A program made the position numbers and the translations under genes. This document shows positions 29,001 to 45,300 of a stretch of 64,000 nt of DNA, piece after piece. This stretch comes from Halisarca cf. caerulea (lineage: Eukaryota > Porifera > Demospongiae > Chondrillida > Halisarcidae): assembly GCA_963170055.1 (NCBI GenBank), contig CAUJGJ010000253.1, positions 98,001 to 162,000 on the forward strand. The letters run 5' to 3'. The first letter of the stretch is position 1, and each line of letters starts with the position of its first letter. The notes under the pieces were generated by a model. It ran no database searches and was not told the DNA's origin. It saw nothing but the letters and a program-made list of their open reading frames with translations.

Positions 29001-30579
29001 GCACTTCAGAAACTTCATGTGTGTCCACTGGGAATGTGCGTGGTGCTAGTGCCAAATATTGGTATTAGCACCAGCATATCCAACACTACACAAATACGCC
29101 CACAGCACTTCAGAAAGGTCATGTGTGTCCACTGGGATTGTGCGTGGTGCTAGTGCCAAATATTGGTATTAGCACCAGCATATCCAACACTACACAAATA
29201 CGCCCACAGCACTTCAGAAAGGTCATGTGTGTCCACTGGGAATGTGCGTGGTGCTAGTGCCAAATATTGGTATTAGCACCAGCATATCCAACACTACACA
29301 AATACGCCCACAGCACTTCAGAAACTTCATGTGTGTCCACTGGGAATGTGCGTGGTGCTAGTGCCAAATATTGGTATTAGCACCAGCATATCCAACATTA
29401 CACAAATACGCCCACAGCAGTTAAGAAACTTCATGTGTGTCCACTGGGAATGTGCGTGGTGATAGTGCCAAATATTGGTATTAGCACCAGCATATCCAAC
29501 ACTACACAAATACGCCCACAGCACTTCAGAAACTTCATGTGTGTACAATGGGAATGTGCGTGGTGCTAGTGTCAAATATTGGTATTAGCACCAGCATATC
29601 CAACACTACACAAATACGCCCACAGCACTTCAGAAAGGTCATGTGTGTCCACTGGGAATGTGCGTGGTGCTAGTGCCAAATATAGGTATTAGCACCAGCA
29701 TATCCAACACTACACAAATACGCCCACAGCACTTCAGAAACTTCATGTGTGTCCACTGGGAATGTGCGTGGTGCTAGTGCCAAATATTGGTATTAGCACC
29801 AGCATATCCAACACTACACAAATACGCCCACAGCACTTCAGAAAGGTCATGTGTGTCCACTGGGAATGTGCGTGGTGCTAGTGCCAAATATTGGTATTAG
29901 CACCAGCATATCCAACATTACACAAATACGCCCACAGTAGTTAAGAAACTTCATGTGTGTCCACTGGGAATGTGCGTGGTGCTAGTGCCAAATATTGGTA
30001 TTAGCACCAGCATATCCAACACTACACAAATACGCCCACAGCACTTCAGAAACTTCATGTGTGTACAATGGGAATGTGCGTGGTGCTAGTGTCAAATATT
30101 GGTATTAGCACCAGCATATCCAACACTACACTAATACGCCCACAGCACTTCAGAAAGGTCATGTGTGTCCACTGGGAATGTGCGTGGTGCTAGTGCCAAA
30201 TATAGGTATTAGCACCAGCATATCAAACACTACACAAATACGCCCACAGCACTTCAGAAACTTCATGTGTGTCCACTGGGAATGTGCGTGGTGCTAGTGC
30301 CAAATATTGGTATTAGCACCAGCATATCCAACACTACACAAATACGCCCACAGCACTTCAGAAAGGTCATGTGTGTCCACTGGGAATGTGCGTGGTGCTA
30401 GTGCCAAATATTGGTATTAGCACCAGCATATCCAACACTACACAAATACGCCCACAGCACTTCAGAAAAGTCATGTGTGTCCACTGGGAATGTGCGTGGT
30501 GCTAGTGCCAAATATTGGTATTAGCACCAGCATATCCAACACTACACAAATACGCCCACAGCACTTCAGAAAGGTGATG

Positions 30580-31830
30580 TGTGTCCACTGGGAATGTGCG
30601 TGGTGCTAGTGCCAAATATTGGTATTAGCAACAGCATATCCAACACTACACAAATAAGCCCACAGCACTTCAGAAAGGTCATGTATGTCCACTGGGAATG
30701 TGCGTGGTGCTAGTGCCAAATATTGGTATTAGCACCCGCATATCCAACACTACACAAATACGCCCACAACACTTCAGAAACTTCATGTGTGTCCACTGGG
30801 AATGTGCGTGGTGCTAGTGCCAAATATTGGTATTAGCACCAGCATATCCAACACTACACAAATACGCCCACAGCACTTCAGAAAGGTCATGTGTGTCCAC
30901 TGGGAATGTGCGTTGTGCTAGTGCCAAATATTGGTATTAGCACCAGCATATCCAACACTACACAAATACGCCCACAGCACTTCAGAAACTTCATATGTGT
31001 CCACTGGGAATGTGCGTGGTGCTAGTGCCAAATATTGGTATTAGCACCAGCATATCCAACACTACACAAATACGCCCACAGCACTTCAGAAAGGTCATGT
31101 GTGTCCACTGGGAATGTGCGTGGTGCTAGTGCCAAATATTGGTATTAGCACCAGCATATCCAACAGTACACAAATTCGCCCACAGCACTTCAGAAAGATC
31201 ATGTGTGTCCACTGGGAATGTGCGTGGTGCTAGTGCCAAATATTGGTATTAGCAACAGCATATCCAACACTACACAAATAAGCCCACAGCACTTCAGAAA
31301 GGTCATGTATGTCCACTGGGAATGTGCGTGGTGCTAGTGCCAAATATTGGTATTAGCACCCGCATATCCAACACTACACAAATACGCCCACAACACTTCA
31401 GAAACTTCATGTGTGTCCACTGGGAATGTGCGTGGTGCTAGTGCCAAATATTGGTATTAGCACCAGCATATCCAACACTACACAAATACGCCCACAGCAC
31501 TTCAGAAAGGTCATGTGTGTCCACTGGGAATGTGCGTTGTGCTAGTGCCAAATATTGGTATTAGCACCAGCATATCCAACACTACACAAATACGCCCACA
31601 GCACTTCAGAAACTTCATATGTGTCCACTGGGAATGTGCGTGGTGCTAGTGCCAAATATTGGTATTAGCACCAGCATATCCAACACTACACAAATAAGCC
31701 CACAGCACTTCAGAAAGGTCATGTGTGTCCACTGGGAATGTGCGTGGTGCTAGTGCCAAATATTGGTATTAGCACCAGCATATCCAACAGTACACAAATT
31801 CGCCCACAGCACTTCAGAAAGGTCATGTGT
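30580..31830 (+). repeat. 6-monomer (624-bp) tandem duplication
   Basis: The ordered variants AGCAACAGC (30627 and 31251), AAATAAGCC, GTCATGTATGTCC, AGCACCCGC, CCCACAACAC and TGCGTTGTGC repeat with a 624-bp offset. This is the shortest clear higher-order unit in the window. Confidence 0.8.
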
Positions 31831-33399
31831 GTCCACTGGGAATGTGCGTGGTGCTAGTGTCAAATATTGGTATTAGCGCCAGCATATCCAACACTACACA
31901 AATACGCCCACAGCACTTCAGAAAGGTCATGTGTGTCCACTGGGAATGTGCGTGGCGCTAGTGCCAAATATTGGTATTAGCAACAGCTTATCCAACACTA
32001 CACAAATACGCCCACAGCACATCAGAAAGGTCATGTGTGTCCACTGGGAATGTGCGTGGTGCTAGTGCCAAATATTGGTATTAGCACCAGCATATCCAAC
32101 ACTACACAAATACGCCCACAGCACTTCAGAAACTTCATGTGTGTCCACTGGGAATGTGCGTGGTGCTAGTGCCAAATATTGGTATTAGCACCAGCATATC
32201 CAACACTACACAAATACGCCCACAGCACTTCAGAAAGGTCATGTGTGTCCACTGGGAATGTGCGTGGTGCTAGTGTCAAATATTGGTATTAGCGCCAGCA
32301 TATCCAACACTACACAAATACGCCCACAGCACTTCAGAAAGGTCATGTGTGTCCACTGGGAATGTGCGTGGTGCTAATGCCAAATATTGGTATTAGCACC
32401 AGCATATCCAACACTACACAAATACGCCCACAGCACTTCAGAAACTTCATGTGTGTCCACTGGGAATGTGCGTGGTGCTAGTGCCAAATATTGGTATAAG
32501 CACCAGCATATCCAACACTACACAAATACGCCCACAGCACTTCAGAAACTTCATGTGTGTCCACTGGGAATGTGCGTGGTGCTAGTGCCAAATATTGGTA
32601 TTAGCACCAGCATATCCAACACTACACAAATACGCCCACAGCACTTCAGAAAAGTCATGTGTGTCCACTGGGAATGTGCGTGGTGCTAGTGCCAAATATT
32701 GGTATTAGGACCAGCTTATCCAACACTACACAAATACGCCCACAGCACATCAGAAAGGTCATGTGTGTCCACTGGGAATGTGCGTGGTGCTAGTGCCAAA
32801 TATTGGTATTAGCACCAGCATATCCAACACTACACAAATACGCCCACAGCACTTCAGAAACTTCATGTGTGTCCACTGGGAATGTGCGTGGTGCTAGTGC
32901 CAAATATAGGTATTAGCTCCAGCATATCCAACACTACACAAATACGCCCACAGCACTTCAGAAACTTCATGTGTGTCCACTGGGAATGTGCGTGGTGCTA
33001 GTGCCAAATATTGGTATTAGCACCAGCATATCCAACACTACACAAATACGCCCACAGCACTTCAGAAAGGTCATGTGTGTCCACTGGGAATATGCGTGGT
33101 GCTAGTGCCAAATATTGGTATTAGCACCAGCATATCCAACACTACACAAATACGCCCACAGCACTTCAGAAAGGTCATGTGTGTCCACTGCGAATGTGCG
33201 TGGTGCTAATGCCAAATATTGGTATTAGCACCACCATATCCAACACTACACAAATACGCCCACAGCACTTCAGAAAGGTCATGTGTGTCCACTGGGAATG
33301 TGCGCGGTGCTAGTGCCAAATATTGGTATTAGCACCAGCATATCCAACATTACACAAATACGCCCACAGTAGTTAAGAAACTTCATGTGTGTCCACTGG

Positions 33400-36300
33400 G
33401 AATGTGCGTGGTGCTAGTGCCAAATATTGGTATTAGCACCAGCATATCCAACACTACAAAAATACGCCCACAGCACTTCAGAAAGGTCATGTGTGTCCAC
33501 TGGGAATGTGCGTGGTGCTAGTGCCAAATATTGGTTTTAGCACCAGCATATCCAACATTACACAAATACGCCCACAGCAGTTAAGAAACTTCATGTGTGT
33601 CCACTGGGAATGTGCGTGGTGCTATTGCCAAATTTTGGTCTTAGAACCACCAATTCCAATAATACACAAATTTATCCTCAGCAATACAGAAACGTCATGT
33701 GCATCAACTGGGAATGTGCGTGGTGCTAGTGCCAAATATTGGTATTAGCACCAGCATATCCAACACTACACAAATACGCCCACAACACTACAGAAAGGTC
33801 ATGTGTGTCCACTGGGAATGTGCGTGGTGCTAGTGCCAAATATTGGTATTAGCACCAGCATATCCAACACTACACAAATACGCCCACAGCACTTCACAAA
33901 AGGTCATGTGTGTCCACTAGGAATGTGCGTGGTGCTAGTGCCAAATATTGGTATTAGCACCAGCATATCCAACACTACACAAATACGCCCACAACACTTC
34001 AGAAATGTCATGTGTGTCCACTGGGAATGTGCGTGGTGCTAGTGCCAAATATTGGTATTAGCACCAGCATATCCAACACTACACAAATACGCCCACAGCA
34101 CTTCAGAAAGGTCATGTGTGTCCACTGGGAATGTGCGTGGTGCTAGTGCCAAATATTGGTATGAGCACCAGCATATCCAACACTACACAAATACGCCCAC
34201 AGCACTTCAGAAAGGTCATGTGTGTCCACTGGGAATGTGCGTGGTGCTAGTGCCAAATATTGGTATTAGCACCAGCATATCCAACATTACACAAATACGC
34301 CCACAGCAGTTAAGAAACTTCATGTGTGTCCACTGGGAATGTGCGTGGTGCTATTGCCAAATTTTGGTCTTAGAACCACCAATTCCAATAATACACAAAT
34401 TTATCCTCAGCAATACAGAAACGTCATGTGCATCAAGTGGGAATGTGCGTGGTGCTAGTGCCAAATATTGGTATTAGCACCAGCATATCCAACACTGCAC
34501 AAATACGCCCACAGCACTTCAGAAAGGTCATGTGTGTCCACTGGGAATGTGCGTGGTGCTAGTGCCAAATATTGGTATTAGCACCAGCATATCCAACACT
34601 ACACAAATACGCCCACAGCACTTCAGAAAGGTCATGTGTGTCCACTGGGAATGTGCGTGGTGCTAGTGCCAAATATTGGTATTAGCACCAGCATATCCAA
34701 CACTACACAAATACGCCCACAGCACTTCAGAAAGGTCATGTGTGTCCACTGGGAATGTGCGTGGTGCTAATGCCAAATATTGGTATTAGCACCAGCATAT
34801 CCAACACTACACAAATACGCCCACAGCACTTCAGAAAGGTCATGTGTGTCCACTGGGAATGTGCGCGGTGCTAGTGCCAAATATTGGTATTAGCACCAGC
34901 ATATCCAACATTACACAAATACGCCCACAGTAGTTAAGAAACTTCATGTGTGTCCACTGGGAATGTGCGTGGTGCTAGTGCCAAATATTGGTATTAGCAC
35001 CAGCATATCCAACACTACACAAATACGCCCACAGCACTTCAGAAAGGTCATGTGTGTCCACTGGGAATGTGCGTGGTGCTAGTGCCAAATATTGGTTTTA
35101 GCACCAGCATATCCAACATTACACAAATACGCCCACAGCAGTTAAGAAACTTCATGTGTGTCCACTGGGAATGTGCGTGGTGCTATTGCCAAATTTTGGT
35201 CTTAGAACCACCAATTCCAATAATACACAAATTTATCCTCAGCAATACAGAAACGTCATGTGCATCAAGTGGGAATGTGCGTGGTGCTAGTGCCAAATAT
35301 TGGTATTAGCACCAGCATATCCAACACTACACAAATACGCCCACAACACTTCAGAAAGGTCATGTGTGTCCACTGGGAATGTGCGTGGTGCTAGTGCCAA
35401 ATATTGGTATTAGCACCAGCATATCCAACACTACACAAATACGCCCACAGCACTTCACAAAAGGTCATGTGTGTCCACTAGGAATGTGCGTGGTTCTAGT
35501 GCCAAATATTGGTATTAGCACCAGCATATCCAACACTACACAAATACGCCCACAGCACTTCAGAAAGGTCATGTGTGTCCACTGGGAATGTGCGTGGTGC
35601 TAATGCCAAATATTGGTATTAGCACCAGCATATCCAACACTACACAAATACGCCCACAGCACTTCAGAAAGGTCATGTGTGTCCACTGGGAATGTGCGCG
35701 GTGCTAGTGCCAAATATTGGTATTAGCACCAGCATATCCAACACTACACAAATACGCCCACAGCACTTCAGAAAGGTCATGTGTGTCCACTGGGAATGTG
35801 CGTGGTGCTAGTGCCAAATATTGGTTTTAGCACCAGCATATCCAACATTACACAAATACGCCCACAGCAGTTAAGAAACTTCATGTGTGTCCACTGGGAA
35901 TGTGCGTGGTGCTATTGCCAAATTTTGGTCTTAGAACCACCAATTCCAATAATACACAAATTTATCCTCAGCAATACAGAAACGTCATGTGCATCAACTG
36001 GGAATGTGCGTGGTGCTAGTGCCAAATATTGGTATTAGCACCAGCATATCCAACACTACACAAATACGCCCACAACACTTCAGAAAGGTCATGTGTGTCC
36101 ACTGGGAATGTGCGTGGTGCTAGTGCCAAATATTGGTATTAGCACCAGCATATCCAACACTACACAAATACGCCCACAGCACTTCACAAAAGGTCATGTG
36201 TGTCCACTAGGAATGTGCGTGGTGCTAGTGCCAAATATTGGTATTAGCACCAGCATATCCAACACTACACAAATACGCCCACAGCACTTCAGAAAGGTCA

Positions 36301-39300
36301 TGTGTGTCCACTGGGAATGTGCGTGGTGCTAGTGCCAAATATTGGTATTAGCACCAGCATATCCAACACTACACAAATACGCCCACAGCACTTCAGAAAG
36401 GTCATGTGTGTCCACTGGGAATGTGCGTGGTGCTAGTGCCAAATATTGGTATGAGCACCAGCATATCCAACACTACACAAATACACCCACAGCACTTCAG
36501 AAAGGTCATGTGTGTCCACTGGGAATGTGCGTGGTGCTAGTGCCAAATATTGGTATTAGCACCAGCATATCCAACATTACACAAATACGCCCACAGCAGT
36601 TAAGAAACTTCATGTGTGTCCACTGGGAATGTGCGTGGTGCTAGTGCCAAATAATGGTATAAGCACCAGCATATCCAACACTACACAAATACGCCCACAG
36701 CACTTCAGAAAGGTCATGTGTGTCCACTGGGAATGTGCGTGGTGCTAGTGCCAAATATTGGTTTTAGCACCAGCATATCCAACATTACACAAATACGCCC
36801 ACAGCAGTTAAGAAACTTCATGTGTGTCCACTGGGAATGTGCGTGGTGCTATTGCCAAATTTTGGTCTTAGAACCACCAATTCCAATAATACACAAATTT
36901 ATCCTCAGCAATACAGAAACGTCATGTGCATCAACTGGGAATGTGCGTGGTGCTAGTGCCAAATATTGGTATTAGCACCAGCATATCCAACACTACACAA
37001 ATACGCCCACAGCACTTCAGAAACTTCATGTGTGTCCACTGGGAATGTGCGTGGTGCTAGTGCCAAATATTGGTATTAGCACCAGCATATCCAACACTAC
37101 ACAAATACGCCCACAGCACTTCAGAAAGGTCATGTGTGTCCACTGGGAATGTGCGTGGTGCTAGTGCCAAATATTGGCATTAGCACCAGCATATCCAACA
37201 CTACACAAATACGCCCACAGCACTTCAAAAGGTCATATGTGTCCACTGGGAATGTGCGTTGTGCTAGTGCCAAATATTGGTATTAGCACCATCATATCCA
37301 ACACTACACAAATACGCCCACAGCACTTCAGAAAGGTCATGTGTGTCCACTGGGAATGTGCGTGGTGCTAATGCCAAATATTGGTATTAGCACCAGCATT
37401 TCCAACACTACACAAATACGCCCACAGCACTTCAGAAAGGTCATGTGTGTCCACTGGGAATGTGCGCGGTGCTAGTGCCAAATATTGGTATTAGCACCAG
37501 CATATCCAACACTACACAAATACGCCCACAGCACTTCAGAAAGGTCATGTGTGTCCACTGCGAATGTGCGCGGTGCTAGTGCCAAATATTGGTATTAGCA
37601 CCAGCATATCCAACATTACACAAATACGCCCACAGTAGTTAAGAAACTTCATGTGTGTCCACTGGGAATGTGCGTGGTGCTAGTTCCAAATATTGGTATT
37701 AGCACCAGCATATCCAACACTACACAAATACGCCCACAGCACTTCAGAAAGGTCATGTGTGTCCACTGGGAATGTGCGTGGTGCTAGTGCCAAATATTGG
37801 CATTAGCACCAGCATATCCAACACTACACAAATACGCCCACAGCACTTCAGAAACTTCATGTGTGTCCACTGGGAATGTGCGTGGTGCTAGTGCCAAATA
37901 TTGGTATTAGCACCAGCATATCCAACACTACACAAATACGCCCACAGCACTTCAGAAAGGTCATGTGTGTCCACTGGGAATGTGCGTGGTGCTAGTGCCA
38001 AATATTGGTATTAGCACCAGCATATCCAACACTACACAAATACGCCCACAGCACTTCAGAAAGGTCATGTGTGTCCACTGCGAATGTGCGTGGTGCTAGT
38101 GCCAAATATTGGTATTAGCACCAGCATATCCAACATTACACAAATACGCCCTTAGTAGTTAAGAAACTTCATGTGTGTCCACTGGGAATGTGCGTGGTGC
38201 TAGTGCCAAATATTGGTATAAGCACCAGCATATCCAACACTACACAAATACGCCCACAGCACTTCAGAAAGGTCATGTGTGTCCACTGGGAATGTGCGTG
38301 GTGCTAGTGCCAAATATTGGTTTTAGCACCAGCATATCCAACATTACACAAATACGCCCACAGCAGTTAAGAAACTTCATGTGTGTCCACTGGGAATGTG
38401 CGTGGTGCTATTGCCAAATTTTGGTCTTAGAACCACCAATTCCAATAATACACAAATTTATCCTCAGCAATACAGAAACGTCATGTGCATCAACTGGGAA
38501 TGTGCGTGGTGCTAGTGCCAAATATTGGTATTAGCACCAGCATATCCAACACTACACAAATACGCCCACAGCACTTCGGAAACTTCATGTGTGTCCACTG
38601 GGAATGTGCGTGGTGCTAGTGCCAAATATTGGTATTAGCACCAGCATATCCAACACTACACAAATACGCCCACAGCACTTCAGAAAGGTCATGTGTGTCC
38701 ACTGGGAATGTGCGTGGTGCTAGTGCCAAATATTGGCATTAGCACCAGCATATCCAACACTACACAAATACGCCCACAGCACTTCAAAAGGTCATATGTG
38801 TCCACTGGGAATGTGCGTTGTGCTAGTGCCAAATATTGGTATTAGCACCAGCATATCCAACACTACACAAATACGCCCACAGCACTTCAGAAACTTCATA
38901 TGTGTCCACTGGGAATGTGCGTGGTGCTAGTGCCAAATATTGGTATTAGCACCAGCATATCCAACACTACACAAATACGCCCACAGCACTTCAGAAAGGT
39001 CATGTGTGTCCACTGGGAATGTGCGTGGTGCTAGTGCCAAATATTGGTATTAGCACCAGCATATCCAACACTACACAAATACGCCCACAGCACTTCAGAA
39101 AGGTCATGTGTGTCCACTGGGAATGTGCGTGGTGCTAATGCCAAATATTGGTATTAGCACCAGCATATCCAACACTACATTAATACGCCCACAGCACTTC
39201 AGAAAGGTCATGTGTGTCCACTGGGAATGTGCGCGGTGCTAGTGCCAAATATTGGTATTAGCACCAGCATATCCAACACTACACAAATACGCCCACAGCA

Positions 39301-42300
39301 CTTCAGAAAGGTCATGTGTGTCCACTGCGAATGTGCGCGGTGCTAGTGCCAAATATTGGTATTAGCACCAGCATATCCAACATTACACAAATACGCCCAC
39401 AGTAGTTAAGAAACTTCATGTGTGTCCACTGGGAATGTGCGTGGTGCTAGTGCCAAATATTGGTATTAGCACCAGCATATCCAACACTACACAAATACGC
39501 CCACAGCACTTCAGAAAGGTCATGTGTGTCCACTGGGAATGTGCGTGGTGCTAGTGCCAAATATTGGTTTTAGCACAAGCATATCCAACATTACACAAAT
39601 ACGCCCACAGCAGTTAAGAAACTTCATGTGTGTCCACTGGGAATGTGCGTGGTGCTATTGCCAAATTTTGGTCTTAGAACCACCAATTCCAATAATACAC
39701 AAATTTATCCTCAGCAATACAGAAACGTCATGTGCATCAACTGGGAATGTGCGTGGTGCTAGTGCCAAATATTGGTATTAGCACCAGCATATCCAACACT
39801 ACACAAATACGCCCACAGCACTTCAGAAAGGTCATGTGTGTCCACTGGGAATGTGCGTGGTGCTAATGCCAAATATTGGTATTAGCACCAGCATATCCAA
39901 CACTACACAAATACGCCCACAGCACTTCAAAAGGTCATGTGTGTCCACTGGGAATGTGCGTTGTGCTAGTGCCAAATATTGGTATTAGCACCAGCATATC
40001 CAACACTACACAAATACGCCCACAGCACTTCAGAAACTTCATATGTGTCCACTGGGAATGTGCGTGGTGCTAGTGCCAAATATTGGTATTAGCACCAGCA
40101 TATCCAACACTACACAAATACGCCCACAGCACTTCAGAAAGGTCATGTGTGTCCACTGGGAATGTGCGTGGTGCTAATGCCAAATATTGGTATTAGCACC
40201 AGCATATCCAACACTACACAAATACGCCCACAGCACTTCAGAAAGGTCATGTGTGTCCACTGGGAATGTGCGCGGTGCTAGTGCCAAATATTGGTATTAG
40301 CACCAGCATATCCAACATTACACAAATACGCCCACAGTAGTTAAGAAACTTCATGTGTGTCCACTGGGAATGTGCGTGGTGCTAGTGCCAAATATTGGTA
40401 TTAGCACCAGCATATCCAACACTACACAAATACGCCCACAGCACTTCAGAAACTTCATGTGTGTACAATGGGAATGTGCGTGGTGCTAGTGCCAAATATT
40501 GGTATTAGCACCAGCATATCCAACACTACACAAATACGCCCACAGTACTTCAGAAAGGTCATGTGTGTCCACTGGGAATGTGCGTGGTTCTAGTGCCAAA
40601 TATTTAATATTAGCACCAGCATATCCAACATTACACAAATACGCCCACAGCAGTTAAGAAACTTCTTGTGTGTCCACTGGGAATGTGCGTGGTGCTATTG
40701 CCAAATTTTGGTCTTAGAACCACCAATTCCAATAATACACAAATTTATCCTCAGCAATACAGAAACGTCATGTGCATCAACTGGGAATGTGCGTGGTGCT
40801 AGTGCCAAATATTGGTATTAGCACCAGCATATCCAACACTACAGAAATACGCCCACAGCACTTCAGAAAGGTCATGTGTGTCCACTGGGAATGTGCGTGG
40901 TGCTAGTGCCAAATATTGGTATTAGCACCAGCATATCCAACACTACACAAATACGCCCACAGCACTTCAGAAAGGTCATGTGTGTCCACTGGGAATGTGC
41001 GTGGTGCTAGTGCCAAATATTGGTATGAGCACCAGCATATCCAACACTACACAAATACGCCCACAGCACTTCAGAAAGGTCATGTGTGTCCACTGGGAAT
41101 GTGCGTGGTGCTAGTGCCAAATATTGGTATGAGCACCAGCATATCCAACATTACACAAATACGCCCACAGCAGTTAAGAAACTTCATGTGTGTCCACTGG
41201 GAATGTGCGTGGTGCTATTGCCAAATTTTGGTCTTAGAACCACCAATTCCAATAATACACAAATTTATCCTCAGCAATACAGAAACGTTATGTGCATCAA
41301 CTGGGAATGTGCGTGGTGCTAGTGCCAAATATTGGTATTAGCACCAGCATATCCAACACTACACAAATACGCCCACAGCACTTCAGAAAGGTCATGTGTG
41401 TCCACTGGGAATGTGCGTGGTGCTAGTGCCAAATATTGGTATTAGCACCAGCATATCCAACACTACACAAATACGCCCACAGCACTTCAGGAAGGTCATG
41501 TGTGTCCACTGGGAATGTGCGTGGTGCTAGTGCCAAATATTGGCATTAGCACCAGATTATCCAACACTACACAAATACGCCCACAGCACTTCAGAAACTT
41601 CATGTGTGTCCACTGGGAATGTGCGTGGTGCTAGTGCCAAATATTGGTATTAGCACCAGCATATCCAACACTACACAAATACGCCCACAGCACTTCAGAA
41701 AGGTCATGTGTGTCCACTGGGAATGTGCGTGGTGCTAGTGCCAAATATTGGTATTAGCACCAGCATATCCAACACTACACAAATACGCCCACAGCACTTC
41801 AGAAAGGTCATGTGTGTCCACTGGGAATGTGCGTGGTGCTAGTGCCAAATATTGGTATTAGCACCAGCATATCCAACACTACACAAATACGCCCACAGCA
41901 CTTCAGAAAGGTCATGTGTGTCCACTGCGAATGTGCGTGGTGCTAATGCCAAATATTGGTATTAGCACCAGCATATCCAACACTACACAAATACGCCCAC
42001 AGCACTTCAGAAAGGTCATGTGTGTCCACTGGGAATGTGCGCGGTGCTAGTGCCAAATATTGGTATTAGCACCAGCATATCCAACATTACACGAATACGC
42101 CCACAGCACTTCAGAAAGGTCATGTGTGTCCACTGGGAATGTGCGTGGTGCTAGTGCCAAATATTGGTATGAGCACCAGCATATCCAACACTACACAAAT
42201 ACGCCCACAGCACTTCAGAAAGGTCATGTGTGTCCACTGGGAATGTGCGTGGTGCTAGTGCCAAATATTGGTATTAGCACCAGCATATCCAACATTACAC

Positions 42301-45300
42301 AAATACGCCCACAGCAGTTAAGAAACTTCATGTGTGTCCACTGGGAATGTGCGTGGTGCTATTGCCAAATTTTGGTCTTAGAACCACCAATTCCAATAAT
42401 ACACAAATTTATCCTCAGCAATACAGAAACGTCATGTGCATCAAGTGGGAATGTGCGTGGTGCTAGTGCCAAATATTGGTATTAGCACCAGCATATCCAA
42501 CACTACACAAATACGCCCACAGCACTTCTGAAAGGTCATGTGTGTCCACTGGGAATGTGTGTGGTGCTAGTGCCAAATATTGGTATTAGCACCAGCATAT
42601 CCAACACTACACAAATACGCCCACAGCACTTCAGAAAGGTCATGTGTGTCCACTGGGAATGTGCGTGGTGCTAGTGCCAAATATTGGCATTAGCACCAGC
42701 ATATCCAACACTACACAAATACGCCCACAGCACTTCAGAAACTTCATGTGTGTCCACTGGGAATGTGCGTGGTGCTAGTGCCAAATATTGGTATTAGCAC
42801 CAGCATATCCAACACTACACAAATACGCCCACAGCACTTCAGAAAGGTCATGTGTGTCCACTGGGAATGTGCGTGGTGCTAGTGCCAAATATTGGTATTA
42901 GCACCAGCATATCCAACACTACACAAATACGCCCACAGCACTTCAGAAAGGTCATGTGTGTCCACTGCGAATGTGCGCGGTGCTAGTGCCAAATATTGGT
43001 ATTAGCACCAGCATATCCAACACTACACAAATACGCCCACAGCACTTCGGAAACTTCATGTGTGTCCACTGGGAATGTGCGTGGTGCTAGTGCCAAATAT
43101 TGGTATTAGCACCAGCATATCCAACACTACACAAATACGCCCACAGCACTTCAAAAGGTCATATGTGTCCATTGGGAATGTGCGTTGTGCTAGTGCCAAA
43201 TATTGGTATTAGCACCAGCATATCCAACACTACACAAATACGCCCACAGCACTTCAGAAACTTCATATGTGTCCACTGGGAATGTGCGTGGTGCTAGTGC
43301 CAAATATTGGTATTAGCACCAGCATATCCAACACTACACAAATACGCCCACAGCACTTCAGAAAGGTCATGTATGTCCACTGGGAATGTGCGTGGTGCTA
43401 GTGCCAAATATTGGTATTAGCACCAGCATATCCAACACTACACAAATACGCCCACAGCACTTCAGAAAGGTCATGTGTGTCCACTGGGAATGTGCGTGGT
43501 GCTAATGCCAAATATTGGTATTAGCACCAGCATATCCAACACTACACAAATACGCCCACAGCACTTCAGAAAGGTCATGTGTGTCCACTGGGAATGTGCG
43601 CGGTGCTAGTGCCAAATATTGGTATTAGCACCAGCATATCCAACACTACACAAATACGCCCACAGCACTTCAGAAAGGTCATGTGTGTCCACTGCGAATG
43701 TGCGCGGTGCTAGTGCCAAATATTGGTATTAGCACCAGCATATCCAACATTACACAAATACGCCCACAGTAGTTAAGAAACTTCATGTGTGTCCACTGGG
43801 AATGTGCGTGGTGCTAGTGCCAAATATTGGTATTAGCACCAGCATATCCAACACTACACAAATACGCCCACAGCACTTCAGAAAGGTCATGTGTGTCCAC
43901 TGGGAATGTGCGTGGTGCTAGTGCCAAATATTGGTTTTAGCACCAGCATATCCAACATTACACAAATACGCCTACAGCAGTTAAGAAACTTCATGTGTGT
44001 CCACTGGGAATGTGCGTGGTGCTATTGCCAAATTTTGGTCTTAGAACCACCAATTCCAATAATACACAAATTTATCCTCAGCAATACAGAAACGTCATGT
44101 GCATCAACTGGGAATGTGCGTGGTGCTAGTGCCAAATATTGGTATTAGCACCAGCATATCCAACACTACACAAATACGCCCACAGCACTTCAGAAACTTC
44201 ATGTGTGTCCACTGGGAATGTGCGTGGTGCTAGTGCCAAATATTGGTATTAGCACCAGCATATCCAACACTACACAAATACGCCCACTGCACTTCAGAAA
44301 GGTCATGTGTGTCCACTGGGAATGTGCGTGGTGCTAGTGCCAAATATTGGTATTAGCACCAGCATATCCAACACTACACAAATACGCCCACAGCACTTCA
44401 AAAGGTCATGTGTGTCCACTGGGAATGTGCGTTGTGCTAGTGCCAAATATTGGTATTAGCACCAGCATATCCAACACTACACAAATACGCCCACAGCACT
44501 TCAGAAACTTCATATGTGTCCACTGGGAATGTGCGTGGTGCTAGTGCCAAATATTGGTATTAGCACCAGCATATCCAACACTACACAAATACGCCCACAG
44601 CACTTCAGAAAGGTCATGTGTGTCCACTGGGAATGTGCGTGGTGCTAGTGCCAAATATTGGTATTAGCACCAGCATATCCAACACTACACAAATACGCCC
44701 ACAGCACTTCAGAAAGGTCATGTGTGTCCACTGGGAATGTGCGTGGTGCTAATGCCAAATATTGGTATTAGCACCAGCATATCCAACACTACACAAATAC
44801 GCCCACAGCACTTCAGAAAGGTCATGTGTGTCCACTGGGAATGTGCGCGGTGCTAGTGCCAAATATTGGTATTAGCACCAGCATATCCAACACTACACAA
44901 ATACGCCCACAGCACTTCAGGAAGGTCATGTGTGTCCACTGGGAATGTGCGTGGTGCTAGTGCCAAATATTGGCATTAGCACCAGCATATCCAACACTAC
45001 ACAAATACGCCCACAGCACTTCAGAAACTTCATGTGTGTCCACTGGGAATGTGCGTGGTGCTAGTGCCAAATATTGGTATTAGCACCAGCATATCCAACA
45101 CTACACAAATACGCCCACAGCACTTCAGAAAGGTCATGTGTGTCCACTGGGAATGTGCGGGGTGCTAGTGCCAAATATTGGTATTAGCACCAGCATATCC
45201 AACACTACACAAATACGCCCACAGCACTTCAGAAAGGTCATGTGTGTCCACTGGGAATGTGCGTGGTGCTAGTGCCAAATATTGGTATTAGCACCAGCAT

